A DNA stretch of 64,000 bases from Paenibacillus tritici (GCF_013204885.1 NZ_JABMKX010000005.1:310001-374000), one strand, 5' to 3'; counted from the first letter of the stretch, positions 19,112 to 28,964 are shown. A program made the numbers and translations. Notes: generated by a model not told the origin, from the sequence alone.

Positions 19112-19984
19112 CTAACCCCATACGCCAACCAGCAGAATGCCGCAAAATATTACAACCGAGCACACCATCCGCCGCAAGCCCTGCCGCTCCTTCAGCAGAA
19201 GAACACCCAGGAAGGTGGCGAATATCGTCCCGATCTCCCGCAGGGGGCTGATATGGGCGAGCGGCGCCTGCTGCAGCGCGAAGAGGAACAGCAGATAAGA
19301 ACCCGGATTCAGCACGCTTCCCAGCAGGATTGTGAATTTGTTACGGCGCCATTCCTCCAGCAGCTTCCGTGATTTCAGTACCGCCGGAGTCAGTCCGGCA
19401 ACGAAGCCGATATTGGTCACTTCAAGCAGCGCGAGCGGAGACATATGCTGAAGGTTCAGCTTATCGACAAACACGTAGCAGGTGGTGCATAATCCTACAC
19501 AGAGCGCCATGAGCATTGGTGTGTAGTAGCCGGGAGCTGAGCCGGAGCCAGTGCCAGCCAAGGAACGGTTTCTTGTGCCTAATCCGCTGAGTACGGCGAA
19601 GCCGCCAAGCATGAAGCAGATCCCGGCCCAGCCATAGATGGACAGGGATTCAGTCAGGAAAAGCACACCGATAAGCGGGATAAGCAGCGTACTCGTTCCC
19701 CGCATTACCGGATAGATCTGGGACAAATCGCCCATCTCATAGGTTTTGGATAACAGCCATGAATATAAGGCCTGTAGAGCTACAGAGAGCAGCAGCAGGG
19801 CGTAGGCGCCCGCAGTCAGCGGCTGATTCCACAGCTCAACCAGCAGAACAGGAAGCAGCAGAACCGTGGAGATCATCATGATCGACCACAGGAAAATGCT
19901 TTTATTCAGGCTTCTCTTGGTGAACATGCTCCATACCGCGTGACACATCCCGGAAGCCAGCACCAAAAGAATTGGCAGCAGCAT
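19112..19984 (-). CDS. EamA/DMT-family transporter
   Basis: The 290-residue protein is almost entirely hydrophobic with about ten membrane helices in two repeats of five. That is the drug/metabolite transporter (EamA) fold; the second repeat starts near GYYTPMLMALCVGLCTTCYV. Motifs such as YPVMRGTSTLLIPLIGVLFL and APLAHISPLREIGTIFATFL fit the family. The substrate cannot be read from sequence. AAGGGG lies about ten bases before ATG 19984. It lies 26 bases downstream of the phosphoesterase gene on the same strand and is probably cotranscribed with it. Confidence 0.82.
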   Translation of the reverse strand: MLLPILLVLASGMCHAVWSMFTKRSLNKSIFLWSIMMISTVLLLPVLLVELWNQPLTAGAYALLLLSVALQALYSWLLSKTYEMGDLSQIYPVMRGTSTLLIPLIGVLFLTESLSIYGWAGICFMLGGFAVLSGLGTRNRSLAGTGSGSAPGYYTPMLMALCVGLCTTCYVFVDKLNLQHMSPLALLEVTNIGFVAGLTPAVLKSRKLLEEWRRNKFTILLGSVLNPGSYLLFLFALQQAPLAHISPLREIGTIFATFLGVLLLKERQGLRRMVCSVVIFCGILLVGVWG

Positions 19985-20010
19985 TGAATATTCAACCCCT
20001 TAAGTAATGA

Positions 20011-20982
20011 TTAATGTTGTGGATCGGCAGCAGGGGTGGGGGGATGAACGGGCTGTTCGGACAGCAGCGAGCCGTCTTCAAGCCGGAGCCAGGTGTCGAA
20101 GGACGGATTGTCCTGCTCTAACCGGATGACGCGCGCTCCCCGCATGAAGCCTTCCCGCCCGTAGGTATTGTAGCCGGTCGCCCGGCCGTAGCTGAGACGG
20201 ATGCCATGCAGTGTGCCGGTGAAATCGTTGATATGGTCATGACCGCAGAAGGTACCCGCCACATCGCCCATCTCCACCAGGGCAGTGAATAGTCCGGAGT
20301 TCAGGACCGGCGCGCAGACCTGCTCATACTTATGTCCATAGCAGACCTGGGTGGCCCACATCTCGGCATATTCGGGCAGCGGGATATGGAAGAATGCCAG
20401 TGCAGGCCGCTTGGGCTGGCCCTTGACTTCCCCCGGATTCAACCGTGCAGACTGTTCTGTCAGCCAGCGAATCTGGTTCTGCCGGACCCAGTTATAGCCG
20501 GGAATCTGCTTAAGCCCGGAGTAAGCGCCGGTGTCCAGCATATAGAGGATAGCTCCCGCATGATCGTTGCCCTCAATCTCAAGGACGTAATTGCTTGAAC
20601 CGGCAAGCTCGGCAGGACCGGCTTCAGCGATACAGTGGGGATGCTCCAGGGCGATCTCCATCAGCTCGTTATAGGTCACCCCGTTCTCGGTATCGTGATT
20701 GCCGAATACGAAGGCCCAGGGGACTCCGCTTTTCTCTACAGCAGCCACCGCATCACGAAAGGCCTGCCGGGGGTCCGTACAGGGAGTCTCTCCTTCAGAG
20801 ACAGGCCCGGTATAGATAAGATCTCCTGTGAAGACCACAAGATCCGGCTGCTCCGCCTTAAGCACACGCTCCATAAGCTCCCGGGTACGCTGATCCTCAG
20901 CCCGTCCATCCATCCAGTGCAGGTCAGTGAACTGTACAATCGTGAAGGTGCCGTCTTGCCGAAATGATAATTTACGTTTCAT
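20011..20982 (-). CDS. Calcineurin-like metallophosphoesterase
   Basis: The 323-residue protein carries the complete metallophosphoesterase metal-site series: QFTDLHWMDG (DxH), VVFTGDLIYTG (GD), FVFGNHDTENG (GNHD), AFFHIPLPEY and FCGHDHINDF (GHxH). It most resembles the YkuE/Icc-like and purple-acid-phosphatase-like clade that uses a dinuclear metal centre on phosphodiesters or phosphomonoesters. No signal peptide or membrane anchor is visible, so it is probably cytoplasmic. AGAGGGGA upstream of ATG 20982 is the ribosome-binding site. The natural substrate is unknown. Confidence 0.88.
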   Translation of the reverse strand: MKRKLSFRQDGTFTIVQFTDLHWMDGRAEDQRTRELMERVLKAEQPDLVVFTGDLIYTGPVSEGETPCTDPRQAFRDAVAAVEKSGVPWAFVFGNHDTENGVTYNELMEIALEHPHCIAEAGPAELAGSSNYVLEIEGNDHAGAILYMLDTGAYSGLKQIPGYNWVRQNQIRWLTEQSARLNPGEVKGQPKRPALAFFHIPLPEYAEMWATQVCYGHKYEQVCAPVLNSGLFTALVEMGDVAGTFCGHDHINDFTGTLHGIRLSYGRATGYNTYGREGFMRGARVIRLEQDNPSFDTWLRLEDGSLLSEQPVHPPTPAADPQH

Positions 20983-21074
20983 GCGGGTAAATCCCCTCTC
21001 TGTGAATTCAAATCATGAATGAAGTTCAGGACACCACCATACGCCACAACAACCAGGCCGAATCACACTAACAG

Positions 21075-21171
21075 CAGTACAGCGGGCCACATCACAGCAG
21101 GCTACAGCCCACCAGACCTCATCACACCAGACCGCAGCCCACCAGGCCACATCACATCAAACCGCAGCCCA
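21075..21171. repeat. 30-bp degenerate tandem repeat, C/A-rich
   Basis: CAGCCCACCAG occurs at 21105 and 21135 and CAGCCCA again at 21165. Between them are variants of ACCTCATCACACCAGACCG and GGCCACATCACAT. The strand is strongly C/A-biased and contains almost no G runs or T. Confidence 0.65.
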
Positions 21172-21828
21172 TATGGTAGTAGTGGTGTCTAATCAGCAGT
21201 GTCTAACTTCGATTGTTGATTTATCTTTCTTCGTGTTGTTTCATGTTGATTTTAGAATGATAATTGGCATCTGTCAATCTATAAAATTGTGTGCTGTCAT
21301 CAGGCTACAGCTTCTGGGCTGATTGCACTTTCTACAACAGAAATGCTTCGATTCTATGTAAAATCTCATTCTGCTGTATTTGGTACAGTTGATTTCACTG
21401 ATTACGCTCCACAGCAGCTTTTTCCTGGAATACTAATGTACAAAGTGCAACAGATGCTGGTTTTCGGCGGGTTTTGGAGTAATCTGCTGTATGAAATGCA
21501 ATCGGAGCTTAAGAGATACTAACTATAGTCGAGCTAAGCCAAGCCGGTCCAAACTTTCGCGTGGGATAAGGAAGTCCACAGGCTCTAGTTGTATTTCATA
21601 CAGCTAAAATGGCTGGATTTTACGTGCTAAGCGTTATAACTGCAGAGTGTACAACTATATTGATTACTTTTCCCTAAAGGATGACCGGATACTATATTTA
21701 GCTGTACAGAATACAGTTATGCCATGAATTCACCGGTTAACCTTACTTTTAATTGTACCAAGTACATTTATTCGCCACTCCTTCCTCCGTATAAAGTGTG
21801 TTCTGGAGATATTAGAGAGTCGGTCGTT

Positions 21829-21940
21829 AGAGGTGCTAGAGTTGCTGTGAAGCTAGAGTTGCTAGCGGTGCCATAGCTAGAGTTGCTAGAGGCGCCATAG
21901 CTAGAGTTGCTAGAGTGCCATAGCTATAGTGCTAGAGTTG
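21829..21940. repeat. 23-24-bp tandem repeat (CTAGAGTTG family)
   Basis: CCATAGCTAGAGTTGCTAGA units start at 21871, 21895 and 21918, with degenerate TAGAGTTGCT copies on both sides. No reading frame explains the array. Confidence 0.7.
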
Positions 21941-22146
21941 TGCGAGGGCAGAAGGGGCTAGAGAGCAGAGTTAGTGGGGGGCAGAGAGTAGCACAGACTT
22001 GTGTGTTAAGAAAAATCTGTACCGAAATCGGCTGCATTGACAAGTGGGATTCTGCTCCATATACTGAGGAAATCAACATCAACACACTAGAAACCACATT
22101 GTTTTCAAGCAGGCACCATGCGTGCATAACATAAAGGAAGGCGCTG

Positions 22147-22212
22147 TTACTGGAATTCATTAGTACTGTGGATTAGCACTGGTAGTCTCTATTACTGGAA
22201 TTCATTAGTACT
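22147..22212. repeat. 21-bp direct repeat upstream of the DeoR regulator
   Basis: TTACTGGAATTCATTAGTAC plus one further T occurs at 22147-22167 and again at 22192-22212, 45 bp apart (about four helical turns). It ends 56 bases before the DeoR start codon, so it may be a pair of protein-binding sites or a short repeat remnant. Confidence 0.65.
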
Positions 22213-22268
22213 ATTAATTGCTACTTGGAACTTATTATTACTTGCCACTAAGACTGGAGGAAACGTGC

Positions 22269-23039
22269 ATGTCACTGACCTATGAGGAACGGAAGCACAC
22301 GATACTCTCCCAGCTGGAGCTGGAGGGGAAGGTGCAGGTGCATTTTTTGGCGGAGCGGTTCGGTGTTACGACAGAGACCATCCGGCGTGATCTGGACCGG
22401 CTGGAGAAGGAGGGAAGGCTGCGTAAGGTGTATGGGGGAGCCGTGAGGATTCGCTCCGGGAATAATGAACCGACCTTCATGAGGCGCTCCCAGATGCATC
22501 TGGCGGACAAGCAGGCGATCGGGAGGCTCGCAGCGTCGCTTATTCAAGACGGCGAGACGGTTATCCTGGATAACGGGACGACCACACTTGAGATCATGCG
22601 CCAGCTCAAGGACCGCTCACAGGTGACGGTCATTACGAACTCGGTTCCGGTGCTGAATTGTGCGCTGGAGCAGTTTCAGGGGAAGGTTATTTTTGCCGGA
22701 GGTGAGGTGAATATAGCGTATCAGGCGGCAGTGGGGATTACCGCCCATGATCTGCTGGGCCAGTTCAAGGTGAACAAGGCCTTCATCTCGGCCGGGGGGA
22801 TTTCGCTCTCGGAGGGAATTACCGACTACCATCTGGAGGAGGCCCTGATCTCCCGCAGGATGATGGAACGGGCGGAAGAATCCATTCTGGTAGCGGACCA
22901 TTCCAAGTTCGGCGTCACAACCTTTGCCCAGATTGCCCCGATCGAGCATATCTCTATGGTCCTGACTGACAGCGGCTGCTCTGCGGAATGGAAGGATACC
23001 TTTGCCCGGCTGGATATAGAGCTGCTGGCCGGATCATAA
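22269..23039 (+). CDS. DeoR-family sugar-phosphate-responsive repressor
   Basis: The 256-residue protein has an N-terminal DeoR helix-turn-helix (VQVHFLAERFGVTTETIRRD, residues about 22-41, then KVYGGAV) and a C-terminal DeoRC sensor domain. The sensor has ILDNGTTTLEI, VTVITNSVPVL, SAGGIS and ILVADHSKFG, the phosphosugar-binding motifs of the family. GGAGG at 22256-22260 is eight bases before ATG 22269. It is convergent with the GH3/GH94 arm and separated from it by a shared hairpin. It may regulate a sugar gene nearby or elsewhere, but no adjacent operon is in the same direction. Confidence 0.88.
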   Translation: MSLTYEERKHTILSQLELEGKVQVHFLAERFGVTTETIRRDLDRLEKEGRLRKVYGGAVRIRSGNNEPTFMRRSQMHLADKQAIGRLAASLIQDGETVILDNGTTTLEIMRQLKDRSQVTVITNSVPVLNCALEQFQGKVIFAGGEVNIAYQAAVGITAHDLLGQFKVNKAFISAGGISLSEGITDYHLEEALISRRMMERAEESILVADHSKFGVTTFAQIAPIEHISMVLTDSGCSAEWKDTFARLDIELLAGS

Positions 23040-23058
23040 CTCAGCGTGTTACCCAAAT

Positions 23059-23100
23059 AGCGCCAATCCTTGTTCACCTTCAGGTGAGAGGATTGGCGCT
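23059..23100. terminator. Bidirectional terminator between DeoR gene and GH3 gene
   Basis: AGCGCCAATCCT at 23059-23070 pairs with AGGATTGGCGCT at 23089-23100, with an inner CACCT/AGGTG stem. The genes converge here. Confidence 0.82.
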
Positions 23101-23167
23101 TTCTGTTGTGTTATTCAATTAGAGCTATGATGAAGCTGGCGTAATTGGATGCATCTGGACACCGGGA

Positions 23168-25333
23168 TCAGCCGATCCAGATCCGCTGTGTGCTGTGGTC
23201 GCTGGAGCTTGCACCCAGCATGATGTCGAAGTCTCCCGGCTCGAATACGAGCTGGTCATCCTGACCGTAGAACATGAGCATCTCTCTGGTGATTTCAAAC
23301 GATACCGTCTGCTTCTCATGTGCGGCAAGCGTAATCTGCCGGAAGCCCTTCAGCTCTTTGCACGGGCGGACCACACTGGCGGTCACATCGCGGATATAGA
23401 GCTGCACGGTCTCCTTGCCGGTAACCTCAGAGGTATTCTCAACCTCAATGGAGGCAAGCACCCGGCCGTCTGCCGCAGTCTCTACCGTTAGCCCGCTGTA
23501 GGCAAAGGTGGAGTAGCTGAGGCCGTAGCCGAAGCAGAATAACGGATCATTCGGAATATCCAGATAGCGGGTCACATAACGCACATTCGGATACTGCGGA
23601 TCATAGGGGCGTCCCGTCTGATAAGCGTTGTAGTACACCGGAACCTGGCCCACAGAGTATGGGAAGCTCATTGAGAGGCGTGCGGACGGGTTATAGTCGC
23701 CGAACAGCACATCTGCAATGGAATTCCCTGACTCGCTGCCCAGGAACCAGGCCTGTACCAGCGCATCGCTTGCATCAAGCACCGGTGCAAGCTCCAGCGG
23801 GCGTCCGCTGAACACAATCGTGATGACCGGCTTGCCGGTCTCCTTGAGACGGTGGATTAGCTTCTCCTGGTTAGCGGACAGCCGTAGACTGGCCTTGCTG
23901 CCGCCTTCCCCGGTATCCTGCTGATTCTCGCCGACTGCGGCAAGAATCACATCGCAATCCTTCAGCTGCTCATAGGCAGCCTCCGTATCGTCGCGAACGT
24001 CGAAGACGCCCTCCAGCATACTTCCAAGCTCCCCAGTCATCGCTGTGAGCAGGTCCGCAGCCGGAATCTTGCCGGTGATGCCGGTGTAGAGCGAGACCGC
24101 CGGGTCTTTCTCTGTACCGGCCCAGCCGCCAAGAACATTGATCGAGGTGGCGAAGGGACCGGCGAGACCGATCTTCATGCCGCGCTTCAGCGGCAGAACT
24201 CCGCCCTCATTCTTCAGCAGCACCACCGAGCTTGCACCCAGTTCGCGTGCAGCCTGCAGATGCTCGGGGCTTGGCTTATCGGCTTCGTCAGCCACCGGAT
24301 CGGCATCCTTGAACGGATTCTCGAACAGGCCGAGCGCATCCTTAAGCTCCAGCACCCGGGTCACCGCTTCGTTGATCAGGCTGATGTCTAGCAGTCCTTC
24401 CTCGACCAGCGCGGCGCCATGGTTCAGATAATGGGTGGACATCATCTCGATATCCAGTCCCGCAGCCAGGCTCTTCTGGGCGGCTTCACGGCCGTCCTGC
24501 GCAGCACCATGGGGAACCAGCTCATTCACCGAGTTGAAGTCGGCGATGGTCACGCCATTGAAGCCCCACTCCTCGCGGAGAATGCCGCGGAGGAGCTTAC
24601 TGTTGCCGCTGGCCGGAATGCGGTCAATGGTATTGAACGCAGCCATGACCATGGCGACACCGGCATCTACTGCCGCCTTGTAGGCAGGCAGATAGAATTC
24701 ACGGAGTACACCGGTGGACATATCCACCGTGTTGTATTCGCGGCCGCCCTCAGGCGCCCCGTAGCCGGCAAAGTGCTTCACACAGGCGGCGATCCGCCCC
24801 GGCTCCTTCAGGTCGGTGCCCTGATAGCCGCGGACCATGCTCTCGGTCACGCGGGCATTCAGGTAAGGGTCCTCACCGGAGGTCTCCATCACCCGGCCCC
24901 AGCGCGGATCACGCACGAGGTCGGTCATGGGGGAGAAGGTGAGGTGGATACCGGCGGCAGCACTCTCCCGGGCGGCGACTTCGGCGAACCGCTCGATGGC
25001 CGCAAGATCGAAGCTGCAGCCCATCGCCAGGGGAATCGGCAGGATCGTCCGGTAGCCGTGAATGACGTCTGCCATGAAGAGCAGGGGAATCTTCAAGCGG
25101 CTGGATTCCAGATGCCGGGTCTGGAGCTCAATGACATTCCGCGCACCTATGCCGTTCAGAACGCTTCCGATGCTCTCGATCACCTGCGGCTGGATATTAA
25201 GTTCTTTGAATGGACCCGTCAGATCCACGGTATCATCCAGACCCCAATAGTATGGACCAAGCTGGGTCAGCTGGGCCAACTTCTCGTCTAGTGTCATATC
25301 GTTCACGAGATCTTGGATAAACGGTTTCGTCAT
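23168..25333 (-). CDS. GH3 beta-glucosidase, probably acting on sophorose
   Basis: The 721-residue protein has the GH3 N-terminal barrel (DLVRDPRWGRVMETSGEDP, CVKHFAGYG), with the nucleophile Asp in GVTIADFNS near residue 263. The GH3 C-terminal sandwich (ILAAVGE, VITIVFSGRPLEL) and a terminal fibronectin-III-like domain (VENTSEVTGKETVQLYI) follow. There is no signal peptide, so it is cytoplasmic. AAGGAG six bases before ATG 25333 supports the start. It lies 29 bases downstream of a GH94-type phosphorylase. The gene order matches the Listeria innocua beta-1,2-glucan locus, where the GH3 enzyme hydrolyses sophorose; that specificity is inferred from context. Confidence 0.88.
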   Translation of the reverse strand: MTKPFIQDLVNDMTLDEKLAQLTQLGPYYWGLDDTVDLTGPFKELNIQPQVIESIGSVLNGIGARNVIELQTRHLESSRLKIPLLFMADVIHGYRTILPIPLAMGCSFDLAAIERFAEVAARESAAAGIHLTFSPMTDLVRDPRWGRVMETSGEDPYLNARVTESMVRGYQGTDLKEPGRIAACVKHFAGYGAPEGGREYNTVDMSTGVLREFYLPAYKAAVDAGVAMVMAAFNTIDRIPASGNSKLLRGILREEWGFNGVTIADFNSVNELVPHGAAQDGREAAQKSLAAGLDIEMMSTHYLNHGAALVEEGLLDISLINEAVTRVLELKDALGLFENPFKDADPVADEADKPSPEHLQAARELGASSVVLLKNEGGVLPLKRGMKIGLAGPFATSINVLGGWAGTEKDPAVSLYTGITGKIPAADLLTAMTGELGSMLEGVFDVRDDTEAAYEQLKDCDVILAAVGENQQDTGEGGSKASLRLSANQEKLIHRLKETGKPVITIVFSGRPLELAPVLDASDALVQAWFLGSESGNSIADVLFGDYNPSARLSMSFPYSVGQVPVYYNAYQTGRPYDPQYPNVRYVTRYLDIPNDPLFCFGYGLSYSTFAYSGLTVETAADGRVLASIEVENTSEVTGKETVQLYIRDVTASVVRPCKELKGFRQITLAAHEKQTVSFEITREMLMFYGQDDQLVFEPGDFDIMLGASSSDHSTQRIWIG

Positions 25334-25362
25334 GGCTAACTCCTTCGTAAGCGTACTGAAAG

Positions 25363-28300
25363 TTATTGTCTCAAATAGATATGCAGCTCATCGCCAGGCA
25401 GCGCAAGCAGGTTATTCTTGGTAATACTTACCGCACCTGGACGGTATGGATTGGATAGGACCTGGCCGGTAACAGCAACGCCTGCTGCGTGTACTTCAGG
25501 CGTGCTTGCCGGTCCGGAGCCGATGTGATAGACGAAGGTCATCATCCGGCCGAAGCACTCATAAGTGAAGCGCAGCCCGTCAAGTGTTGCCGGAAGTACC
25601 GGGTCAATAACCAGTTCTTCTTCACTGAAGCGGATACCGAGAACTGCCGAGATGAGCTGGTTCAGATAGATCCCGGGGCCGCTGGAATACAGGCGCCACC
25701 CGCCCTTAACCTCAACGCTGCCGTCACGCAGCTGGTCGAAGTTCTCCTGATAGCTGTAGCGGTCAGGGAAATCACCATCCGAGCTGCTGAAGTACATGTT
25801 GCTCTGGCGCAGCTGGGCATTCGGCACGCTCTGCCGGATATTGATCGGGTTGATCTGGAACAGGCCGTCCCAGGCCCGCTTCGCTTCGCCCAGCTTGGCG
25901 GAGGCTTCGATATAGCGGATATGGGCATGTACATATTGCAGGCTGATCTCGCGGCCGACGCTGGCAGCCTGCTCGGCACGGCGGAAGATGGTGCTGACGC
26001 CGCCCTCATAGCGGGCAGGACGGTCCATCAGGCGCACTCCATCCGGACAGTTCAGGTGCTCGTCGATCAGGCGCAGGTTCTCTGCCGCCTGATCCGGAGT
26101 GACCAGCTCGGCAATAATGCTGCGAGTCATCGGCAATAACCGGTAATGAATGCCGGTCTCTGTATCCAGCGGGTGAAGCATATAATCAATGCTGCCGTCC
26201 TCCTGGAAGTATGCGAAGCCGGCAATGACTCCGTCCTTGATCAGGAGCGTACGGAACGATTCCTTCATCTCTTCTGCCATAGCCGCAAGGCTGGCGGAGA
26301 ATTCAGGATCAGCAGACGTCACCTGTGACAGATTGCGGATCACCTGGAAGGCGAGCGCTACCGTCCATGCGCTTACCAGCTTGGTCTTCAGCGCTTCATT
26401 CGCAGGCTGAAGGGTATCATCCCAGTCGCCGCCTGCATAGTTGATCAGGGCTGTGCCGGGCACGAAGCGTTCACGGATGGTCTCTACCGCAGCCTTGACA
26501 TGCGCTAGGACGGTTTCCTTCTGCTGGCTTGGCTGAGCGTCCGCCAGATGATGGTAGCCGATCTCTTCCTGGAGAATCGAGTAATCTCCGGTAGCCATGA
26601 TGTAATCGCTGATGCACTTAAGCGGCCAGAGCACAACATCGCCATGCCATTCATGGGCCTGGACCGGATGCTGGTCGAACATGAACCATTGCGGCCATTC
26701 CCGGCTCTCCCAGAGCTGGTGGGAATAGATCTTCAGCAGTACATTTCTGGCCAGCTCATAATGCTGGGTCATCAGGAAATATTCCATCGGTCCCTGGCAG
26801 ACATCGCGTGTGCCCCAGGCAGCTCCGCCCGGCTGTTCAAGGCCATGCGGCATGATGAAGTGGGTCATCGCATTGTGGGTATACCACCATGCCGTCTCGT
26901 TCAGGATATCAATCCGCGACTGTTCTGTGCCGTCAATCTGCAGCTTGAAGCCGGATATGAACTTTGAGTAGAACTCATGGAATAGAGCCTGCTCCTTCTC
27001 CTGAGTGTAAGGAGACACTAGCGGAAGCATATCCGATGTTGTAAGTCTGCCCTGCAAGACTAGCTGGAAGCCAGCCGACTGTGTAACAGAAATTGTCAGC
27101 AGTGTACCGTTGCGCGGCTGTTTGTCCGCATAGAACACCCGGTCATCACTGTACGTATATGCGGTTCCCGGGAGCTGGATATCGAAATGGAGGCCGGGAT
27201 ATGGAAGCTTGTGAACAGACGCCTCATCGGGCAGAATCTGCAGGATGCCATCCTTGGACTCTACTCTTACCGGCTGCCGGAATTCATGCTCGCCCATAAC
27301 CAGCTGGTTCGTGATCAGATAATCATAGGATCTGCCTAAGGCCGACTGTACCTGAAGGGCGACATCCGGCTGGCCTGCTGCGGCCAGAGCGGTAACGGTC
27401 AGCACATCGTCCTCAATCTGATAATGCCATTTGGCAAAATTAACGCCCATCTCATAAGCCGCTGGCAGCGTAAGAATCCGGTACACTCCATCCAGACGGA
27501 CATAGATCCGCTGACCGCTGTTCCGCTGAATGTTCAGCAGGCCGCGCGGCGTGGAGAGCCCTTTATGGAAAGAGGTATTGCCTACAACCGTCTGCCCGTT
27601 GAAAATCCCGTACATATAGTTGGTGGATGAGATCAGGTTGTTGTCTACCTGCTTGTCGCCCAGCAGCGAAGTGATGATATGGCCGTGCGGACGTTCAACC
27701 AGCAGCTCCTTGGGCTGCAGGACAACGTGGACATGCTCGTCCGTGAAGAAGGAGAGCAGTTGGCCATTCTCAATTTCTTCAAGCTTGCGGGTAGGGTAGG
27801 CGGCGTCAATAGCAGCCTGCGACCACTGCGCAGAAACATAAGGGGTGCCGAACTCCGTGCTTAGCACAGGCACATCCCTGCTTGGTACAGCTTCCTTACC
27901 GCTCCAGTTGATCTCATCATAAGCGGCCTGCAGCTCAGCCTGGAATTCAAGCGCTGTAACAGCAGACGGATGAGTGGAGCGGAATAGGCCGTAGAAGGCG
28001 AACTCAGCCGGAGCCGACAGGACCATCTTCTCGGTCTGGAGTGCAGTATAAGCCAGCTCGTATTGGTAATTGCGGTTCTGGAGATTGCCCGCTAACGCCT
28101 CAGGCACATAAGTCCCTTTATAGGAAATACCGAAGAACTGCATACCGTCGGTTGAATAGCCTACTGCCTGCTTACCGACTACACCCTGCTGGAGATAAGG
28201 GAAATCTGCTCCCTGCGGCTGGTTCTGGCGCGAGCATACGGCATAGCCATACGGGCCTTCCCAGATGCTGTGGTCCAGATATTGGCTCATATACAGCTCG

Positions 28301-28713
28301 TTAGCCAGTACTCCGCCTTTGTCCGCGATTCCGACATCCTGTCCGTACACCACATCGACGGTCTCGCCGCTGCCGGAGAGCTGAATATGCCAGAACCAGA
28401 TGCCGTCCTTGGCCGGTGCGAAGGTGACGCGGTAGCTGATGGCTTCAATACTACCTGTGAAAATCAGCTTGTCATCTGTGCGGGACAGTGTGGAACCGGA
28501 GCGGATACCGAGCAGCGGATAGCTGTTAATTCCTTGCTCCGTATATACACGCAGATAGATATTATTGGCAGAGCCGTCTGCCGGGTTGCCTTGGAACTGA
28601 TTAATAAGAGTGGAGGCCTGTGTGAACTCCAAAACATCTCCTGTTGGCAGGAATGTATACGACAGGTCATCCCGGGTTAAGGTAATCATGTTCATTTGTT
28701 GTGTGAATATCAT
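25363..28713 (-). CDS. GH94-type 1,2-beta-oligoglucan phosphorylase-like enzyme
   Basis: The protein has about 1116 residues. The N-terminal beta-sandwich contains GIWFWHIQLSGSG and YMSQYLDHSIWEGPYGYAVC. The (alpha/alpha)6 catalytic part contains RDVCQGPMEYF and the general-acid Asp in YAGGDWDDTLQP near residue 760. Length and these motifs fit the intracellular 1,2-beta-oligoglucan phosphorylases rather than the roughly 800-residue cellobiose phosphorylases. The enzyme would phosphorolyse sophorooligosaccharides to glucose-1-phosphate. ATG 28713 is preceded by GAGAGGG five bases away. A promoter and operator lie upstream at 28822-28881. Confidence 0.82.
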   Translation of the reverse strand: MIFTQQMNMITLTRDDLSYTFLPTGDVLEFTQASTLINQFQGNPADGSANNIYLRVYTEQGINSYPLLGIRSGSTLSRTDDKLIFTGSIEAISYRVTFAPAKDGIWFWHIQLSGSGETVDVVYGQDVGIADKGGVLANELYMSQYLDHSIWEGPYGYAVCSRQNQPQGADFPYLQQGVVGKQAVGYSTDGMQFFGISYKGTYVPEALAGNLQNRNYQYELAYTALQTEKMVLSAPAEFAFYGLFRSTHPSAVTALEFQAELQAAYDEINWSGKEAVPSRDVPVLSTEFGTPYVSAQWSQAAIDAAYPTRKLEEIENGQLLSFFTDEHVHVVLQPKELLVERPHGHIITSLLGDKQVDNNLISSTNYMYGIFNGQTVVGNTSFHKGLSTPRGLLNIQRNSGQRIYVRLDGVYRILTLPAAYEMGVNFAKWHYQIEDDVLTVTALAAAGQPDVALQVQSALGRSYDYLITNQLVMGEHEFRQPVRVESKDGILQILPDEASVHKLPYPGLHFDIQLPGTAYTYSDDRVFYADKQPRNGTLLTISVTQSAGFQLVLQGRLTTSDMLPLVSPYTQEKEQALFHEFYSKFISGFKLQIDGTEQSRIDILNETAWWYTHNAMTHFIMPHGLEQPGGAAWGTRDVCQGPMEYFLMTQHYELARNVLLKIYSHQLWESREWPQWFMFDQHPVQAHEWHGDVVLWPLKCISDYIMATGDYSILQEEIGYHHLADAQPSQQKETVLAHVKAAVETIRERFVPGTALINYAGGDWDDTLQPANEALKTKLVSAWTVALAFQVIRNLSQVTSADPEFSASLAAMAEEMKESFRTLLIKDGVIAGFAYFQEDGSIDYMLHPLDTETGIHYRLLPMTRSIIAELVTPDQAAENLRLIDEHLNCPDGVRLMDRPARYEGGVSTIFRRAEQAASVGREISLQYVHAHIRYIEASAKLGEAKRAWDGLFQINPINIRQSVPNAQLRQSNMYFSSSDGDFPDRYSYQENFDQLRDGSVEVKGGWRLYSSGPGIYLNQLISAVLGIRFSEEELVIDPVLPATLDGLRFTYECFGRMMTFVYHIGSGPASTPEVHAAGVAVTGQVLSNPYRPGAVSITKNNLLALPGDELHIYLRQ

Positions 28714-28821
28714 TAGTACCCTCTCTTTCGAGTGCTTGATTAGGACATGAAATGGATCAGAATGGGGGAATTCATCATCAGATGTCACAAAAAAAGGTTA
28801 ACATGTCCGTGGGAAAATCTA

Positions 28822-28881
28822 ATAGAAACGTTTCCATAAGCGATTCATTTCGAGTTTAGACTTTTGACGGAAAAAAGTCAA
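28822..28881 (-). promoter_or_regulatory. Leftward promoter and LacI/cre-like operator for the GH94-GH3 operon
   Basis: On the minus strand TTGACT (28876-28881) and TAAACT (28853-28858) are 17 bases apart. Just downstream lies ATAGAAACGTTTCCAT (28822-28837), containing the perfect palindrome GAAACGTTTC. The placement near +10 to +25 fits repression by a LacI-family protein. Confidence 0.75.
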
Positions 28882-28964
28882 TTATCTATAAAAAAACCGG
28901 CTTTTTATATATTATGTTCAGTTAAATGTAAATTTATTACTTGTTATTTGAAAATAAAAAATGT

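Larger units (their letters stand above)
20983..22268. other. 1.3-kb repeat-rich interval without a credible gene
   Basis: Frames here are short, lack ribosome-binding sites and coding character, and overlap repeats. The interval holds a 30-bp tandem repeat (21075-21171), imperfect inverted copies of GCTGTATGAAATGCA (21486-21500 and 21590-21604), a 24-bp tandem repeat (21829-21940), and two copies of a 21-bp sequence just before the DeoR gene. A third related palindromic stretch (CTGTACAGAATACAG) lies near 21702. Degraded mobile or intergenic repeat DNA is the simplest reading. Confidence 0.6.

Noticed and set aside
21289..21522. 77-codon frame in the gene-free interval
   Set aside because: No ribosome-binding site, atypical composition, and it contains an inverted-repeat element; probably non-coding repeat DNA.
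21907..22134. 75-codon frames on both strands near the 24-bp repeats
   Set aside because: They start within repeat units and have no supporting signals.
24419..25291. 290-codon frame antisense to the GH3 gene
   Set aside because: The GH3 motifs establish the coding strand; the antisense frame lacks any recognisable motif.
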